Assembly: GCA_031264075.1 (NCBI GenBank)
Contig: JAISEO010000033.1
Coordinates: 1 to 48,561 of the forward strand
Direction: 5' to 3'
DNA length: 48,561 nt
Source: Coriobacteriales bacterium
GTDB taxonomy: Bacteria > Actinomycetota > Coriobacteriia > Coriobacteriales > UBA8131
The position numbers and the translations under genes are program-made. The notes under the pieces were generated by a model. That model was not told the origin of the DNA, did no database searches, and worked only from the letters and a program-made list of their open reading frames with translations. This document shows, one piece after another, positions 25,453 through 35,584 of this stretch. The number at the start of each line of letters is the position of its first letter. Within the stretch, counting starts at the first letter, position 1.

Positions 25453-26223
25453 ATGTTCAAGAAAGCACTGTCGAACCGCTCTATTGCCGTATTGGCAACC
25501 CTCATTGTACTGGCACTCGGCGTCAGCGCGTTTGCGCTGGCGCCGGTGGTGTTTGGTGAGGGGGGTGCGGCAGGCTCTGCGACTTCCGCCCTGGAAGGCC
25601 AGTCCGGCTCGTCGGGAACGGCGGCGCAGGCCAGCAGTCGGGGTTCAGACGGCGGTGTAGGGGGTGCGGACTCGGGTACGCGTGCTGAATCAGGCACCCA
25701 GTCCACAGGAGGTGGGCCGGGTGGCACAGCGGACACCGGTGCTTCCGGTAACGGCTCTCCAACTGATGCAACGGGCACGGGAAGCGGCTCAGAGCAACCC
25801 TCTGCGGGCACCTCTCCCGGTGGCGACAGCGCCAGCTCAGAGATGGCTCCGACCTATCAGTTCACCGCGACCCTCTCGATAGACGCCTCCACCATGGGCA
25901 GGGGTTATATCATGGCGCCCCGTACCGTGGGTTTTGCTGAGGGCGAGACGGTCTTTGATGTGCTCTCACGTGAGTGCCGTAGCGCGGGCATCCCCATGGA
26001 ACACTCCTTCAACCCGCTGTATAACAGCGTCTATGTGGAGGGAATCGACAACCTCTATGAGTTTGACGGTGGTCCGCAGTCCGGCTGGATGTATTCCGTT
26101 AATGCCTGGTATCCCAATTATGGCTGTAGCGTCTACGTGTTGAGCGAGGGCGACACTATCTGTTGGCGCTACACCTGCAACCTGGGTGTGGACATCGGCG
26201 GCGGTTCCGCAATTGGCGGTTAG
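25453..26223 (+). CDS. Small anchored DUF4430 protein
   Basis: 256 residues. An N-terminal hydrophobic segment (about 11-31) with no clear cleavage site or lipobox may be an uncleaved anchor or signal. Residues 36-130 are a Gly/Ser/Thr/Ala-rich spacer. The DUF4430 (transcobalamin beta-domain-like) module at about 134-246 shows FDVLSRECRSAGI, SGWMYSVNAWYPN and CWRYTC. It lies between the giant DUF4430 protein and the ECF genes, so it is a good candidate for the membrane-proximal protein that hands a corrinoid to the transporter; this is inference. ATG at 25453 is preceded by GAGGA. A TATACT at 25404-25409 could give it a separate promoter. Confidence 0.8.
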   Translation: MFKKALSNRSIAVLATLIVLALGVSAFALAPVVFGEGGAAGSATSALEGQSGSSGTAAQASSRGSDGGVGGADSGTRAESGTQSTGGGPGGTADTGASGNGSPTDATGTGSGSEQPSAGTSPGGDSASSEMAPTYQFTATLSIDASTMGRGYIMAPRTVGFAEGETVFDVLSRECRSAGIPMEHSFNPLYNSVYVEGIDNLYEFDGGPQSGWMYSVNAWYPNYGCSVYVLSEGDTICWRYTCNLGVDIGGGSAIGG

Positions 26224-26235
26224 AAGGGTGAGCTT

Positions 26236-26373
26236 GTGAAGGGCGCGTTAGTGAGCCAGGGGGACGGTTCTCTGAGCCAGGGTCTGAGCCAGGGGGACGG
26301 TTCTCTTGGCTCACTCCTACGGAGCGAGCCAAGAGAACCGTCCCCCTGGCTCCTGCGAAAGGCGGGCTTGTGA
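26236..26373 (+). CDS. Possible 45-residue leader ORF made of repeat sequence
   Basis: GTG at 26236 follows AGAAGGGTG and opens a frame through the palindromic repeats (repeated SQGDGSL) to a TGA at 26371-26373 that overlaps the GTG start of ecfT. The overlap and the ribosome site would allow translational coupling, but the composition is wholly repeat-derived and it may be meaningless. Confidence 0.25.
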   Translation: MKGALVSQGDGSLSQGLSQGDGSLGSLLRSEPREPSPWLLRKAGL

Positions 26374-26398
26374 GCCAAGAGAACCGTCCCCCTGGCTC
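26253..26398. repeat. Cluster of four palindromic-repeat units at the ecfT start
   Basis: Units at 26253-26272 (partial) and 26286-26312 begin GAGCCAGGGGGACGGTTCTC; units at 26326-26352 and 26372-26398 are the reverse complement, beginning GAGCCAAGAGAACCGTCC. The second and third units are perfect 27-base complements, and CTCC-TAC-GGAG between them extends the stem, giving a hairpin of about 31 pairs (26286-26352). Confidence 0.92.
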
Positions 26399-27278
26399 AT
26401 TTGAGGCACTGCACCCGGTACCGGGATTTGCCTTCTTCGGTCTGGTGGTGCTGCTCACGGTGCTGTATATGCATCCCGTTATGCTGGGGGTGTCGTTTTG
26501 CTGTGCTGCGGCCTGGGCTCTGTACCTGAGGCGTGGTCGTGCCTTGCGCTTTATACTGACGCTCCTGCTGCCCGTGATGCTGCTCGCCGCCGTCTTGAAC
26601 CCGGCCTTCAACCATCGGGGCGTCACCATCCTCTTCTACCTCTTTACGGGCAACCCCGTCACCGCCGAGTCGCTGTACTACGGCGTGGCCGGCGCGCTGA
26701 TGATAGGCGCGGTGCTGCTGTGGTTCTACTGCTATAACCTGGTCATGCCCTCCGACAAGCTACTCTGGCTGCTCGGCCGCGCGGTACCGACGCTGGCACT
26801 CGTGCTCTCGATGGCCTTGCGTCTTGTGCCCCATTACACCGCCCAGGCAAAGCGTGTGGCAGCGGCGCGGGCTGGCCTCGGCTTGGGGCGTACTGCGGCA
26901 TCTGTTGTCGCGCGTGCCCGTGAGGGTCTGAGCATCCTCTCTGTGGTGACCACCTGGGCGCTGGAGAGCGCCGTGGGTACGGCGGACTCGATGGCCTCCC
27001 GCGGCTTTGGCACGGGGCGTCGCACGGCCTACTCCACCTACCATATGACACGACGAAGCTGGCTGGCATTGGCATTTCTCGTACTTGCCGGGGCTGCCTG
27101 CGTGGTGTTCTTTGCTACGGGCGCTGTGTCTGTGGCGTACTTTCCGCGCTTCGAGCTGGGCGGCGCACCCCTGGCCCAGGCTGCGCTCTGCGTTATCTGG
27201 TGTGCGCTCTGCGCCTTTCCGCTGGTGCTGGACTTGGCCGAGGAGGTGTCATGGCGCTCGTCGAGGTTGAGGATCTGA
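26370..27278 (+). CDS. ecfT: ECF transporter T component
   Basis: Transmembrane coupling subunit of an energy-coupling-factor vitamin importer. 302 residues, with hydrophobic segments in the N-terminal half and one near the C terminus. The coupling-helix motifs with Ala-Arg-Gly are visible as AAARAGLGLG near residue 168 and DSMASRGFGTGRR near 206, which contact the ATPases. Family similarity begins at ALHPVPGF; the nine codons before it (SQENRPPGS) are encoded by a palindromic repeat that also contributes the GTG start. The stop lies 28 bases inside ecfA. Placed in a B12-regulated locus. Confidence 0.87.
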   Translation: MSQENRPPGSFEALHPVPGFAFFGLVVLLTVLYMHPVMLGVSFCCAAAWALYLRRGRALRFILTLLLPVMLLAAVLNPAFNHRGVTILFYLFTGNPVTAESLYYGVAGALMIGAVLLWFYCYNLVMPSDKLLWLLGRAVPTLALVLSMALRLVPHYTAQAKRVAAARAGLGLGRTAASVVARAREGLSILSVVTTWALESAVGTADSMASRGFGTGRRTAYSTYHMTRRSWLALAFLVLAGAACVVFFATGAVSVAYFPRFELGGAPLAQAALCVIWCALCAFPLVLDLAEEVSWRSSRLRI

Positions 27279-29215
27279 GCTTTGCCTACCCTGGGGCTGC
27301 CGCTCCTGCGCTGAAACACGTCTCGCTCAGCTTGGAGCGTGGCGCCTTTGTACTGCTCTGTGGGCGGTCAGGCTGCGGCAAGACGACACTCCTGCGTCAG
27401 TTGAAGACCCCGCTCGTCCCTGCCGGACACATCCGGGGCCACGTGCGCTATGACGGCAGGACTCTCAGCGAGGTGGACCTGCGCGAACAGGCAGCCCGCA
27501 TCGGCTTTGTCATGCAGAATCCTGAGAGCCAACTGGTCACCGACACGGTCTACCATGAGCTGGCCTTTGGGCTGGAAAGTCTGGGCATGCCCCAACAGGA
27601 GATACGGCTCAGGGTGGCCGAGATGGCCTCCTTCTTTGGCATAGGGGAGTGGTTCCACAAGAAGGTGACCGAGTTGAGCGGCGGGCAGAAGCAGCTGCTG
27701 AACCTGGCGTCGGTCATGGCCCTGCAGCCCGAGCTGCTAGTGCTGGACGAGCCCACCTCCCAACTCGACCCGATAGCCGCCTCGGAGTTCTTGGCCATGG
27801 TGAAGAAGATTAACACGGAGCTGGGTGTAACCGTGCTGCTTACCGAACACCGTCTGGAGGAGGCGATGCCGCTTGCCGAGCACGTCGTGGTGATGGACGC
27901 CGGACGTGTGATTGCCGCTGGAGTGCCCGGCGAGGTGGGCTTAGCACTCGCCGCCGCGTCCCACCCCCTGCTCGCTGCCCTGCCCACGCCCATGCGTGTG
28001 GCCTTGACGGTGGAGGGTGTGGGAGCTGATGACACCATCCCCGAAGGTGACAGCATCGCCTCCAAAGCTGGCGCCAAGGCCTTTTGCACGGATGGTAAGA
28101 TCCGAGAAACGGCCAGCAACACCCCCGTGACCATACGTGAGGGCCGCAGGTGGCTTGCGCGCCAATTGGAAGGCGGCCGTCTGAAGGAGCGAGACGATGT
28201 GGCGGGCTCCTCCGCAGATGGAACCGTCTCCCACGGCGAAGGCTTCCTCGCAAACAGAGCGGCTGCTCTCACAAACGAGACGGGTTTTCTCTCAGATGAG
28301 ACGGCACCCCTCCCAGGCAACACCCCTCCCGTCGTCATCTCCGCGCGCGACCTGTGGTTTCGCTATGACAGGAACGGCGAGGACGTGTTGCGTGGCCTCT
28401 CGCTGGAGGTGCGTGCCGGCGAATTCTTCTGCGTGGTTGGCGGCAACGGTACGGGCAAGAGCACGGCGTTGGGCATACTCTCCGGACTGCTCAGGCCCTA
28501 CCGGGGTAAGCTGCGTGTGGCCGGGATTGACCCCTCCCGTGCTTCGCGCGCCGCGCTGGCTGAGCTGGGGTTGGTGGCACTCCCGCAAGACCAGCAGACG
28601 CTCTTTGTGCATAATACCGTGCTGGAAGACCTTGCCGCCGCAGCACCCCCCGGTGCCGCAGAGGACGGGCGGCTGGCTCGCGCCATTGAGCAGACAGAAA
28701 CGGGGCACATCCTCTCACAACACCCCTACGATATCTCCTGCGGAGAACAGCAGCGTGTGGCGCTGGCCATGGCGCTTCTGGCAGAGCCGCGCATCCTGCT
28801 TCTGGACGAGCCCACCAAGGGCATGGACGCCTTCTACAAGCGCAGGTTTGCGGACATCCTCACCCGGCTGCGCGAACAGGGCCTCACCGTGGTGATGGTC
28901 AGTCACGACGTGGAGTTCTGTGCCGAGCACGCCACACGTTGTGCCCTGCTCTTTGACGGCGGCATCGTGGCTGAGGGCGCACCGAGACCTTTCTTCTCCC
29001 ATAACTCCTTCTACACCACCGCCGCCAACCGTATGGGCCGGGGGCTCGTGGAGGGTGCCGTCACCGCTGATGATTTGATAGCAGCGCTGGGCGGCCCAGT
29101 GCAGCTGCCGCCGACAGGCGCAGCAACAGCAGGATCCATGGCAACAACACAAGACACCGCGACGCGGGACTCAGTGGCACAGGGGAGAACACGGGCAGGT
29201 GGTTCATCATGCTGA
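27251..29215 (+). CDS. ecfA: ECF transporter fused double ATPase (A1-A2)
   Basis: Two ABC ATPase domains on one 654-residue chain, replacing separate EcfA1 and EcfA2. Domain 1: Walker A GRSGCGKTT near residue 38, signature LSGGQKQ near 141, Walker B LLVLDEP near 162, switch His in LTEH. A long linker of about 120 residues (231-355) is poor in structure. Domain 2: Walker A GGNGTGKST near 397, an altered signature ISCGEQQR near 494, Walker B ILLLDEP near 516, VSHDVEF. The last 50 residues are low complexity. AGGAGG lies four bases before the ATG; the end overlaps the S-component start. Confidence 0.92.
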   Translation: MALVEVEDLSFAYPGAAAPALKHVSLSLERGAFVLLCGRSGCGKTTLLRQLKTPLVPAGHIRGHVRYDGRTLSEVDLREQAARIGFVMQNPESQLVTDTVYHELAFGLESLGMPQQEIRLRVAEMASFFGIGEWFHKKVTELSGGQKQLLNLASVMALQPELLVLDEPTSQLDPIAASEFLAMVKKINTELGVTVLLTEHRLEEAMPLAEHVVVMDAGRVIAAGVPGEVGLALAAASHPLLAALPTPMRVALTVEGVGADDTIPEGDSIASKAGAKAFCTDGKIRETASNTPVTIREGRRWLARQLEGGRLKERDDVAGSSADGTVSHGEGFLANRAAALTNETGFLSDETAPLPGNTPPVVISARDLWFRYDRNGEDVLRGLSLEVRAGEFFCVVGGNGTGKSTALGILSGLLRPYRGKLRVAGIDPSRASRAALAELGLVALPQDQQTLFVHNTVLEDLAAAAPPGAAEDGRLARAIEQTETGHILSQHPYDISCGEQQRVALAMALLAEPRILLLDEPTKGMDAFYKRRFADILTRLREQGLTVVMVSHDVEFCAEHATRCALLFDGGIVAEGAPRPFFSHNSFYTTAANRMGRGLVEGAVTADDLIAALGGPVQLPPTGAATAGSMATTQDTATRDSVAQGRTRAGGSSC

Positions 29216-30096
29216 GCCAGGCCAATTACTATCTGCTGAGCGTGGGCATCATCCTGGTGGCGCTGGCCGTGATGGTCGTGCGCTTTGAGGGACGCAGACC
29301 CCGTGCTCGCGAAGTCGTCACGCTCTCGGTGCTCACCGCACTGGCCGTGGCAGGCCGGGCGGCCTTCTTCATGCTGCCGCAGTTCAAGCCCGTCGCGGCC
29401 ATCGTCATCATCGCCGGAGTGGCCCTCGGTGCGGAGAGCGGCTTTCTCGTAGGGGCGCTCGCGGCCTTCACCTCCAACTTCCTCTTTGGCCAGGGGCCCT
29501 GGACACCCTTCCAGATGCTGGGCTTTGGCCTCGTGGGAATGCTCGCCGGCCTGCTCTTTCACGGACGCTGGCCGCTGTCAGTGAGTGGGACAGCAGGGAC
29601 AGGGCAACTGCCCCACTGCGAGGCCGAGATGACAGGGCAACGGATCCACGAACCCCAGTGGGACAGTTGCCCTGTCTCGCCTGACCCAGCCTTAGGCAGC
29701 TTCGCCGCCGCCAGAGACAACGCTGAGCCGGAGGGCCACAGCCTGGACATCCCCGGCCAGATTGCGGCACTGATGGCAGGCAGGCAGAGCTCAAGGCTCC
29801 GCCTCGCACTGCTCTGCATCTTTGGGGGAGTAGCCGTCGTCGCAATCTATGGCCCCATCGTCGACGCGTCCTATCTGCTGATGTTCTCGGAGTCCCTGAG
29901 TTCCACCACACTCGTGGCGGTGCTTGCCTCCGGGCTGCCCTTCAACCTCATCCATGCTGCCGCCACGGTCTTCTTCCTGCTCGTACTGGCCCCGACCATG
30001 CTGGAAAAGCTGGAACGGGTGCGCATGAAGTTTGGCCTGTTCACCGGCCAGAAGCGCGAGACCAAGAGGGACGAAGCAGCTGTCCGATTCAAGTAA
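29209..30096 (+). CDS. cbrT: ECF transporter S component, CbrT-like (cobalamin)
   Basis: Substrate-binding membrane subunit. The stretch AGRAAFFMLPQFKPVAAIVI (about residues 46-65), followed by SNFLFGQGPWTPFQM, is characteristic of S components that, from memory, include the cobalamin-specific CbrT. Placement in an operon headed by a cobalamin riboswitch supports B12 or a precursor as substrate. 295 residues is long for the family because of a hydrophilic insert between membrane segments (about residues 124-185) encoded partly by an inserted palindromic repeat. The ATG overlaps the ecfA stop. Whether the insert leaves the protein functional cannot be told from sequence. Confidence 0.8.
   Translation: MLSQANYYLLSVGIILVALAVMVVRFEGRRPRAREVVTLSVLTALAVAGRAAFFMLPQFKPVAAIVIIAGVALGAESGFLVGALAAFTSNFLFGQGPWTPFQMLGFGLVGMLAGLLFHGRWPLSVSGTAGTGQLPHCEAEMTGQRIHEPQWDSCPVSPDPALGSFAAARDNAEPEGHSLDIPGQIAALMAGRQSSRLRLALLCIFGGVAVVAIYGPIVDASYLLMFSESLSSTTLVAVLASGLPFNLIHAAATVFFLLVLAPTMLEKLERVRMKFGLFTGQKRETKRDEAAVRFK
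29598..29676. repeat. Palindromic repeat inserted in frame in the S-component gene
   Basis: GACAGGGCAACTGCCCCACT (from 29598) pairs with a right arm ending at 29676, 20 of 21 bases complementary, around a 37-base loop; GACAGGGCAAC recurs inside the loop at 29631-29641. The minus-strand reading GAGACAGGGCAACTGTCCC matches the ecfT-start repeat at the GAG.CA, AAC and GTCCC positions. Confidence 0.8.
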
Positions 30097-30118
30097 CTCT
30101 TACTGAACAACTTGAGAT

Positions 30119-30155
30119 TTTTGTGGGGAATGGAGTAATTCCATTCCCCACAAAA
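30119..30155. terminator. Perfect 16-bp hairpin after the ECF operon
   Basis: TTTTGTGGGGAATGGA (30119-30134), loop GTAAT, then the exact complement. It carries Ts on the left and As on the right, so on the plus strand it is not a classical U-tailed terminator; it may work as one by stem strength, or be a member of a hairpin repeat family like 12811-12880. Confidence 0.45.
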
Positions 30156-30207
30156 CGTCGGCGGCAACACTATTTGAGATTCCTGCCCCATTCCCCGAAA
30201 GTTTTGT

Positions 30208-30213
30208 TATAAT
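30208..30213 (+). promoter_or_regulatory. -10 box for tRNA-Asn
   Basis: TATAAT 19 bases before the tRNA 5' end. No matching -35 is seen. Confidence 0.45.
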
Positions 30214-30232
30214 TTTGAACTTGCGACTGCAC

Positions 30233-30307
30233 TCCTCGGTAGCTCAATGGCAGAGCAATCGGCTGTTAACCGATTTGTTGTAGGTTCGAGTCCTACCCGG
30301 GGAGCCA
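30233..30307 (+). tRNA. tRNA-Asn (anticodon GTT)
   Basis: Acceptor stem TCCTCGG/CCGGGGA, anticodon stem ATCGG/CCGAT with loop CTGTTAA (anticodon 30265-30267), T-arm GTAGG TTCGAGT CCTAC, encoded CCA at 30305-30307. Confidence 0.97.
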
Positions 30308-30318
30308 TTGGTTCCCAT

Positions 30319-30357
30319 ACCCTGGGGAGACCAAAGCTGCGTCTCGTCTCTCAGGGT
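30319..30357 (+). promoter_or_regulatory. Leader hairpin before rplU
   Basis: ACCCTGGGGAGAC (30319-30331) pairs with GTCTCTCAGGGT (30346-30357). It lies 34 bases before the rplU start. A ribosomal-protein autoregulatory leader is possible; a tRNA-trailing terminator is less likely because no T-run follows. Confidence 0.4.
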
Positions 30358-30391
30358 CACGAAGAGAATGTTGGCAAACGAAGGGCATGCG

Positions 30392-31153
30392 ATGTATGCG
30401 ATAGTAAAGACGGGCGGAAAGCAGTACAAGGTTGCCGCCGACGACGTTATCGAGGTCGAAAAACTCGAGGTAGAGCCCGATGGTGTGGTAGAGCTGGAGG
30501 CGGTGTTCATCGCCGATGGGTCCACCATCACCACTGACAGCAAGGCGCTGGGCAAGGCCAAGGTCTTTGCCACCGTGCTTGAGCAGTTCAAGGGCGACAA
30601 GCAGATAATCTTCAAACTCAAGAAACGCAAGGGTTACAAGCGCCTCAAGGGCCACCGCCAGGAGCTGACGAGGCTCAGGATAGACGGCATCAGTCTGGAC
30701 GGCAAGGCACCCAAGGTCAAGAAGGCCGCTGCCAAGGCAGAAGCCAAGGATGCTGATACCAAGAGTGAGAAGAAGGCCACCGCCAAGAAGGCCGAAGACT
30801 CCAAGACAGCAAAAGACGATACCGCCGCAGAGGCCGCTACGACAAAGGCAAAGGCAGCGAAGGCAGCCGCTCAGGGCGCGGAAGGCAAGGACGAGGCTGC
30901 GGAGAAAAAGCCGGCCGCTCAAAAAGCCTCCACAAAAAAGCCTGCTGCCGATGCTGAAGAGAAACCCAAGGCAAAAGCTACGAGAACAAAGGCAAAAGAA
31001 ACCGGCGATGCCGCAGAAGACGAGGCCGCAGGCAGCGACAAGGCTGATCCAGAAGACAAACCCAAGAGGAAGACAACCAGGTCTGCCAAGAAGGCTGACA
31101 CGGACACGGACACATCCACCGCAGAAACACCCGAGAAAACACCCGAGAAGTAA
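30392..31153 (+). CDS. rplU: Ribosomal protein L21 with long Lys/Ala tail
   Basis: Large-subunit protein that binds 23S rRNA. The first 103 residues are a standard L21 ([14 protein letters not shown] at the start; [20 protein letters not shown] near residue 76). A further 150 residues form a charged, low-complexity Lys/Ala/Glu tail (about 104-253), making the protein about two and a half times the usual length. Such tails occur on some actinobacterial ribosomal proteins; disorder and RNA binding are inference. GAAGGG precedes the ATG at 30392. Operon with rpmA, 12 bases downstream. Confidence 0.95.
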   Translation: MYAIVKTGGKQYKVAADDVIEVEKLEVEPDGVVELEAVFIADGSTITTDSKALGKAKVFATVLEQFKGDKQIIFKLKKRKGYKRLKGHRQELTRLRIDGISLDGKAPKVKKAAAKAEAKDADTKSEKKATAKKAEDSKTAKDDTAAEAATTKAKAAKAAAQGAEGKDEAAEKKPAAQKASTKKPAADAEEKPKAKATRTKAKETGDAAEDEAAGSDKADPEDKPKRKTTRSAKKADTDTDTSTAETPEKTPEK

Positions 31154-31165
31154 GGTATACACACC

Positions 31166-31414
31166 ATGGCACACAAGAAAGGCCTGGGCTCAACCAGGAA
31201 CGGCCGCGATTCCAAGGCCAAACGCCTCGGCACCAAACGCTTTGCAGGCGAGCACGTCACCACCGGCAACATCATCGTCCGTCAGCGCGGCACACACATC
31301 CACCCTGGTGACAACGTGGGCCGCGGCTCCGACGACACCTTATTTGCGCTCACGGACGGCGTGTTGGAGTTTACCCACGGCGCCAAGCGCAAAGTACACG
31401 TCCGTACGGCGTAA
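31166..31414 (+). CDS. rpmA: Ribosomal protein L27
   Basis: Large-subunit protein whose N terminus reaches the peptidyl-transferase centre. 82 residues, normal length, beginning [16 protein letters not shown]. It lacks the N-terminal extension cleaved by Prp protease in Firmicutes, which argues for an actinobacterial host. Second gene of the rplU operon; a 13-pair terminator hairpin follows at 31531-31559. Confidence 0.97.
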   Translation: MAHKKGLGSTRNGRDSKAKRLGTKRFAGEHVTTGNIIVRQRGTHIHPGDNVGRGSDDTLFALTDGVLEFTHGAKRKVHVRTA

Positions 31415-31433
31415 ACGGCACACCAATTTCCCA

Positions 31434-31452
31434 CTTTGTCATTGCGAGCGAG
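31434..31452. repeat. 19-base dispersed repeat, copy 2
   Basis: CTTTGTCATTGCGAGCGAG, identical to 13004-13022, in the rpmA-obgE gap. Confidence 0.65.
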
Positions 31453-31530
31453 CGCGGCAGATTCCTCGACAGCGCTCAGGCGATATGACAGTACTGATGT
31501 ACGATTGAGAGCATAAGAACTGGCAGATAT

Positions 31531-31559
31531 AAGCCCTTTGGCAGCATGCCGAGGGGCTT
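31531..31559 (+). terminator. Terminator of rplU-rpmA
   Basis: AAGCCCTTTGGCA (31531-31543) pairs with TGCCGAGGGGCTT (31547-31559), including two G-T pairs, with loop GCA; CTCAATT follows. Confidence 0.65.
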
Positions 31560-31568
31560 CTCAATTGC

Positions 31569-31574
31569 TACAAT
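31569..31574 (+). promoter_or_regulatory. -10 box of obgE, leaderless start
   Basis: TACAAT lies eight bases before the obgE ATG. There is no Shine-Dalgarno between them, so transcription should start at or very near the start codon. Confidence 0.5.
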
Positions 31575-31576
31575 GA

Positions 31577-34202
<2,626 letters not shown>

Positions 34203-34303
34203 ATGCCAGAATGTGAGGCAACAGGGAGGGTATGGGTACGACCAGAGGGTTTGGCTGCTCGCCTCACGCGGGCCCAGATAAAAACTCGTTGATTGGATGT
34301 CGT

Positions 34304-35584
34304 ATGGGAGAGGCAACAGAAAAGGCACGGCTCGCACGCGAGGCGACGCAGGCAATGGCCACACTGAGTAGCAACACGAGAAACGCGGCACTCATGACTA
34401 TGGCGATAGCCATTCTTGACGAGCGGGAATACCTGCTCGAAGAGAACGCCAGGGATGTCGAGGCCGCACGAAAATGCGGTACGACCGAGCCGTTTGTAGA
34501 TCGCCTGCTGCTCACGTCCGAGCGTCTCGTGGGCATCTCCGCCGCGCTCGAGATGCTTTCCTCGGAGAAGGACCCCCTGGATGAGATAGTGGAAGGCCAT
34601 ACGCTGTACAACGGCATACAGCTCCGGCAGATACGGGTGCCACTGGGCGTGGTCGCGATGATTTACGAGGCACGCCCCAACGTGACGGCGGACGCCGCAG
34701 CCCTCTGTCTTAAGACCGGCAATGCCTGTCTGCTCCGCGGCGGTTCGCTGGCCGTCAACTCAAATCTGGCCATGACCAGAGTCCTCTATGAGTCGGGGCT
34801 CAAATCCGGCCTGCCTCCCTATTGGCTCCAGTCCATTGAGACCACGGACCGCGCAGCCACAACCGAACTGATGCAGCTCAGGGGGCTCATAGATGTGTTG
34901 ATTCCGCGTGGCTCGGCCTCGCTCATCAAAAGCACCATCGAGAACTCCAGGGTAGCGGTCATCGAGACCGGCGAGGGCAACTGCCATCTCTACGTGCATA
35001 GCGAGGCGAAAAGCTCGCTCATCGTGCCCATCCTCATCAATGGTAAGACGCAACGCCCGAGTGTCTGCAACGCCCTGGAGTCGCTGCTTATCGATGAGGC
35101 TGCCGTCAGCCGGGAACTGCCCGCCATGCTTACCGCTCTGTTTGAGGCGGGGGTCGTCGTCCACGGCGATGAGCGTACCGGCGAGGTAGCGCGTGAGCTC
35201 GCCCGGACGATGCCCGAGGCAGCGCGTCTCTTCGTGCCTGCCACGCCTGAGGATTGGGGAGACGAATACCTCGATCTCGCCATCTCCATCAAGACGGTCA
35301 AGGGGATAGACGAGGCTATCGAGCATATCAACCGATACTCCACCCATCATTCCGAGTGCATTCTCACCGAGAACCACGAGGCCATAAACCGCTTCTTCGC
35401 CGAGATCGACTCGGCGGCGGTCTATGCCAATGCCTCGACCCGCTTTACCGACGGCGGCGAGTTTGGCCTGGGCGCCGAGATCGGCATATCCACGCAGAAG
35501 CTGCACGCACGGGGGCCCATGGGGCTCACCGCGCTCACCTCCACCAAATTCCTGTTGGACGGAAACGGCCAGATTCGCACATGA
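34304..35584 (+). CDS. proA: Gamma-glutamyl phosphate reductase
   Basis: Second step of proline synthesis: NADPH reduction of glutamyl phosphate to the semialdehyde. 426 residues of the aldehyde-dehydrogenase fold; catalytic Cys255 lies in RPSVCNALESLLI, and GLGAEIGISTQKLHARGPMG near 391 is a family block. The frame opens at 34232 behind GGGAGGG, but only the ATG at 34304 matches family N-termini; the upstream 24 codons look unconserved. The stop overlaps the nadD start as ATGA. Confidence 0.93.
   Translation: MGEATEKARLAREATQAMATLSSNTRNAALMTMAIAILDEREYLLEENARDVEAARKCGTTEPFVDRLLLTSERLVGISAALEMLSSEKDPLDEIVEGHTLYNGIQLRQIRVPLGVVAMIYEARPNVTADAAALCLKTGNACLLRGGSLAVNSNLAMTRVLYESGLKSGLPPYWLQSIETTDRAATTELMQLRGLIDVLIPRGSASLIKSTIENSRVAVIETGEGNCHLYVHSEAKSSLIVPILINGKTQRPSVCNALESLLIDEAAVSRELPAMLTALFEAGVVVHGDERTGEVARELARTMPEAARLFVPATPEDWGDEYLDLAISIKTVKGIDEAIEHINRYSTHHSECILTENHEAINRFFAEIDSAAVYANASTRFTDGGEFGLGAEIGISTQKLHARGPMGLTALTSTKFLLDGNGQIRT

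Noticed and set aside
26253-26398. CRISPR array
   Set aside because: The units are inverted as well as direct, spacing is irregular and there are no uniform spacers or cas genes.
34232-34303. Upstream start for proA at 34232
   Set aside because: GGGAGGG lies close before it, but the 24 extra residues do not match the family, whose N terminus aligns from 34304.
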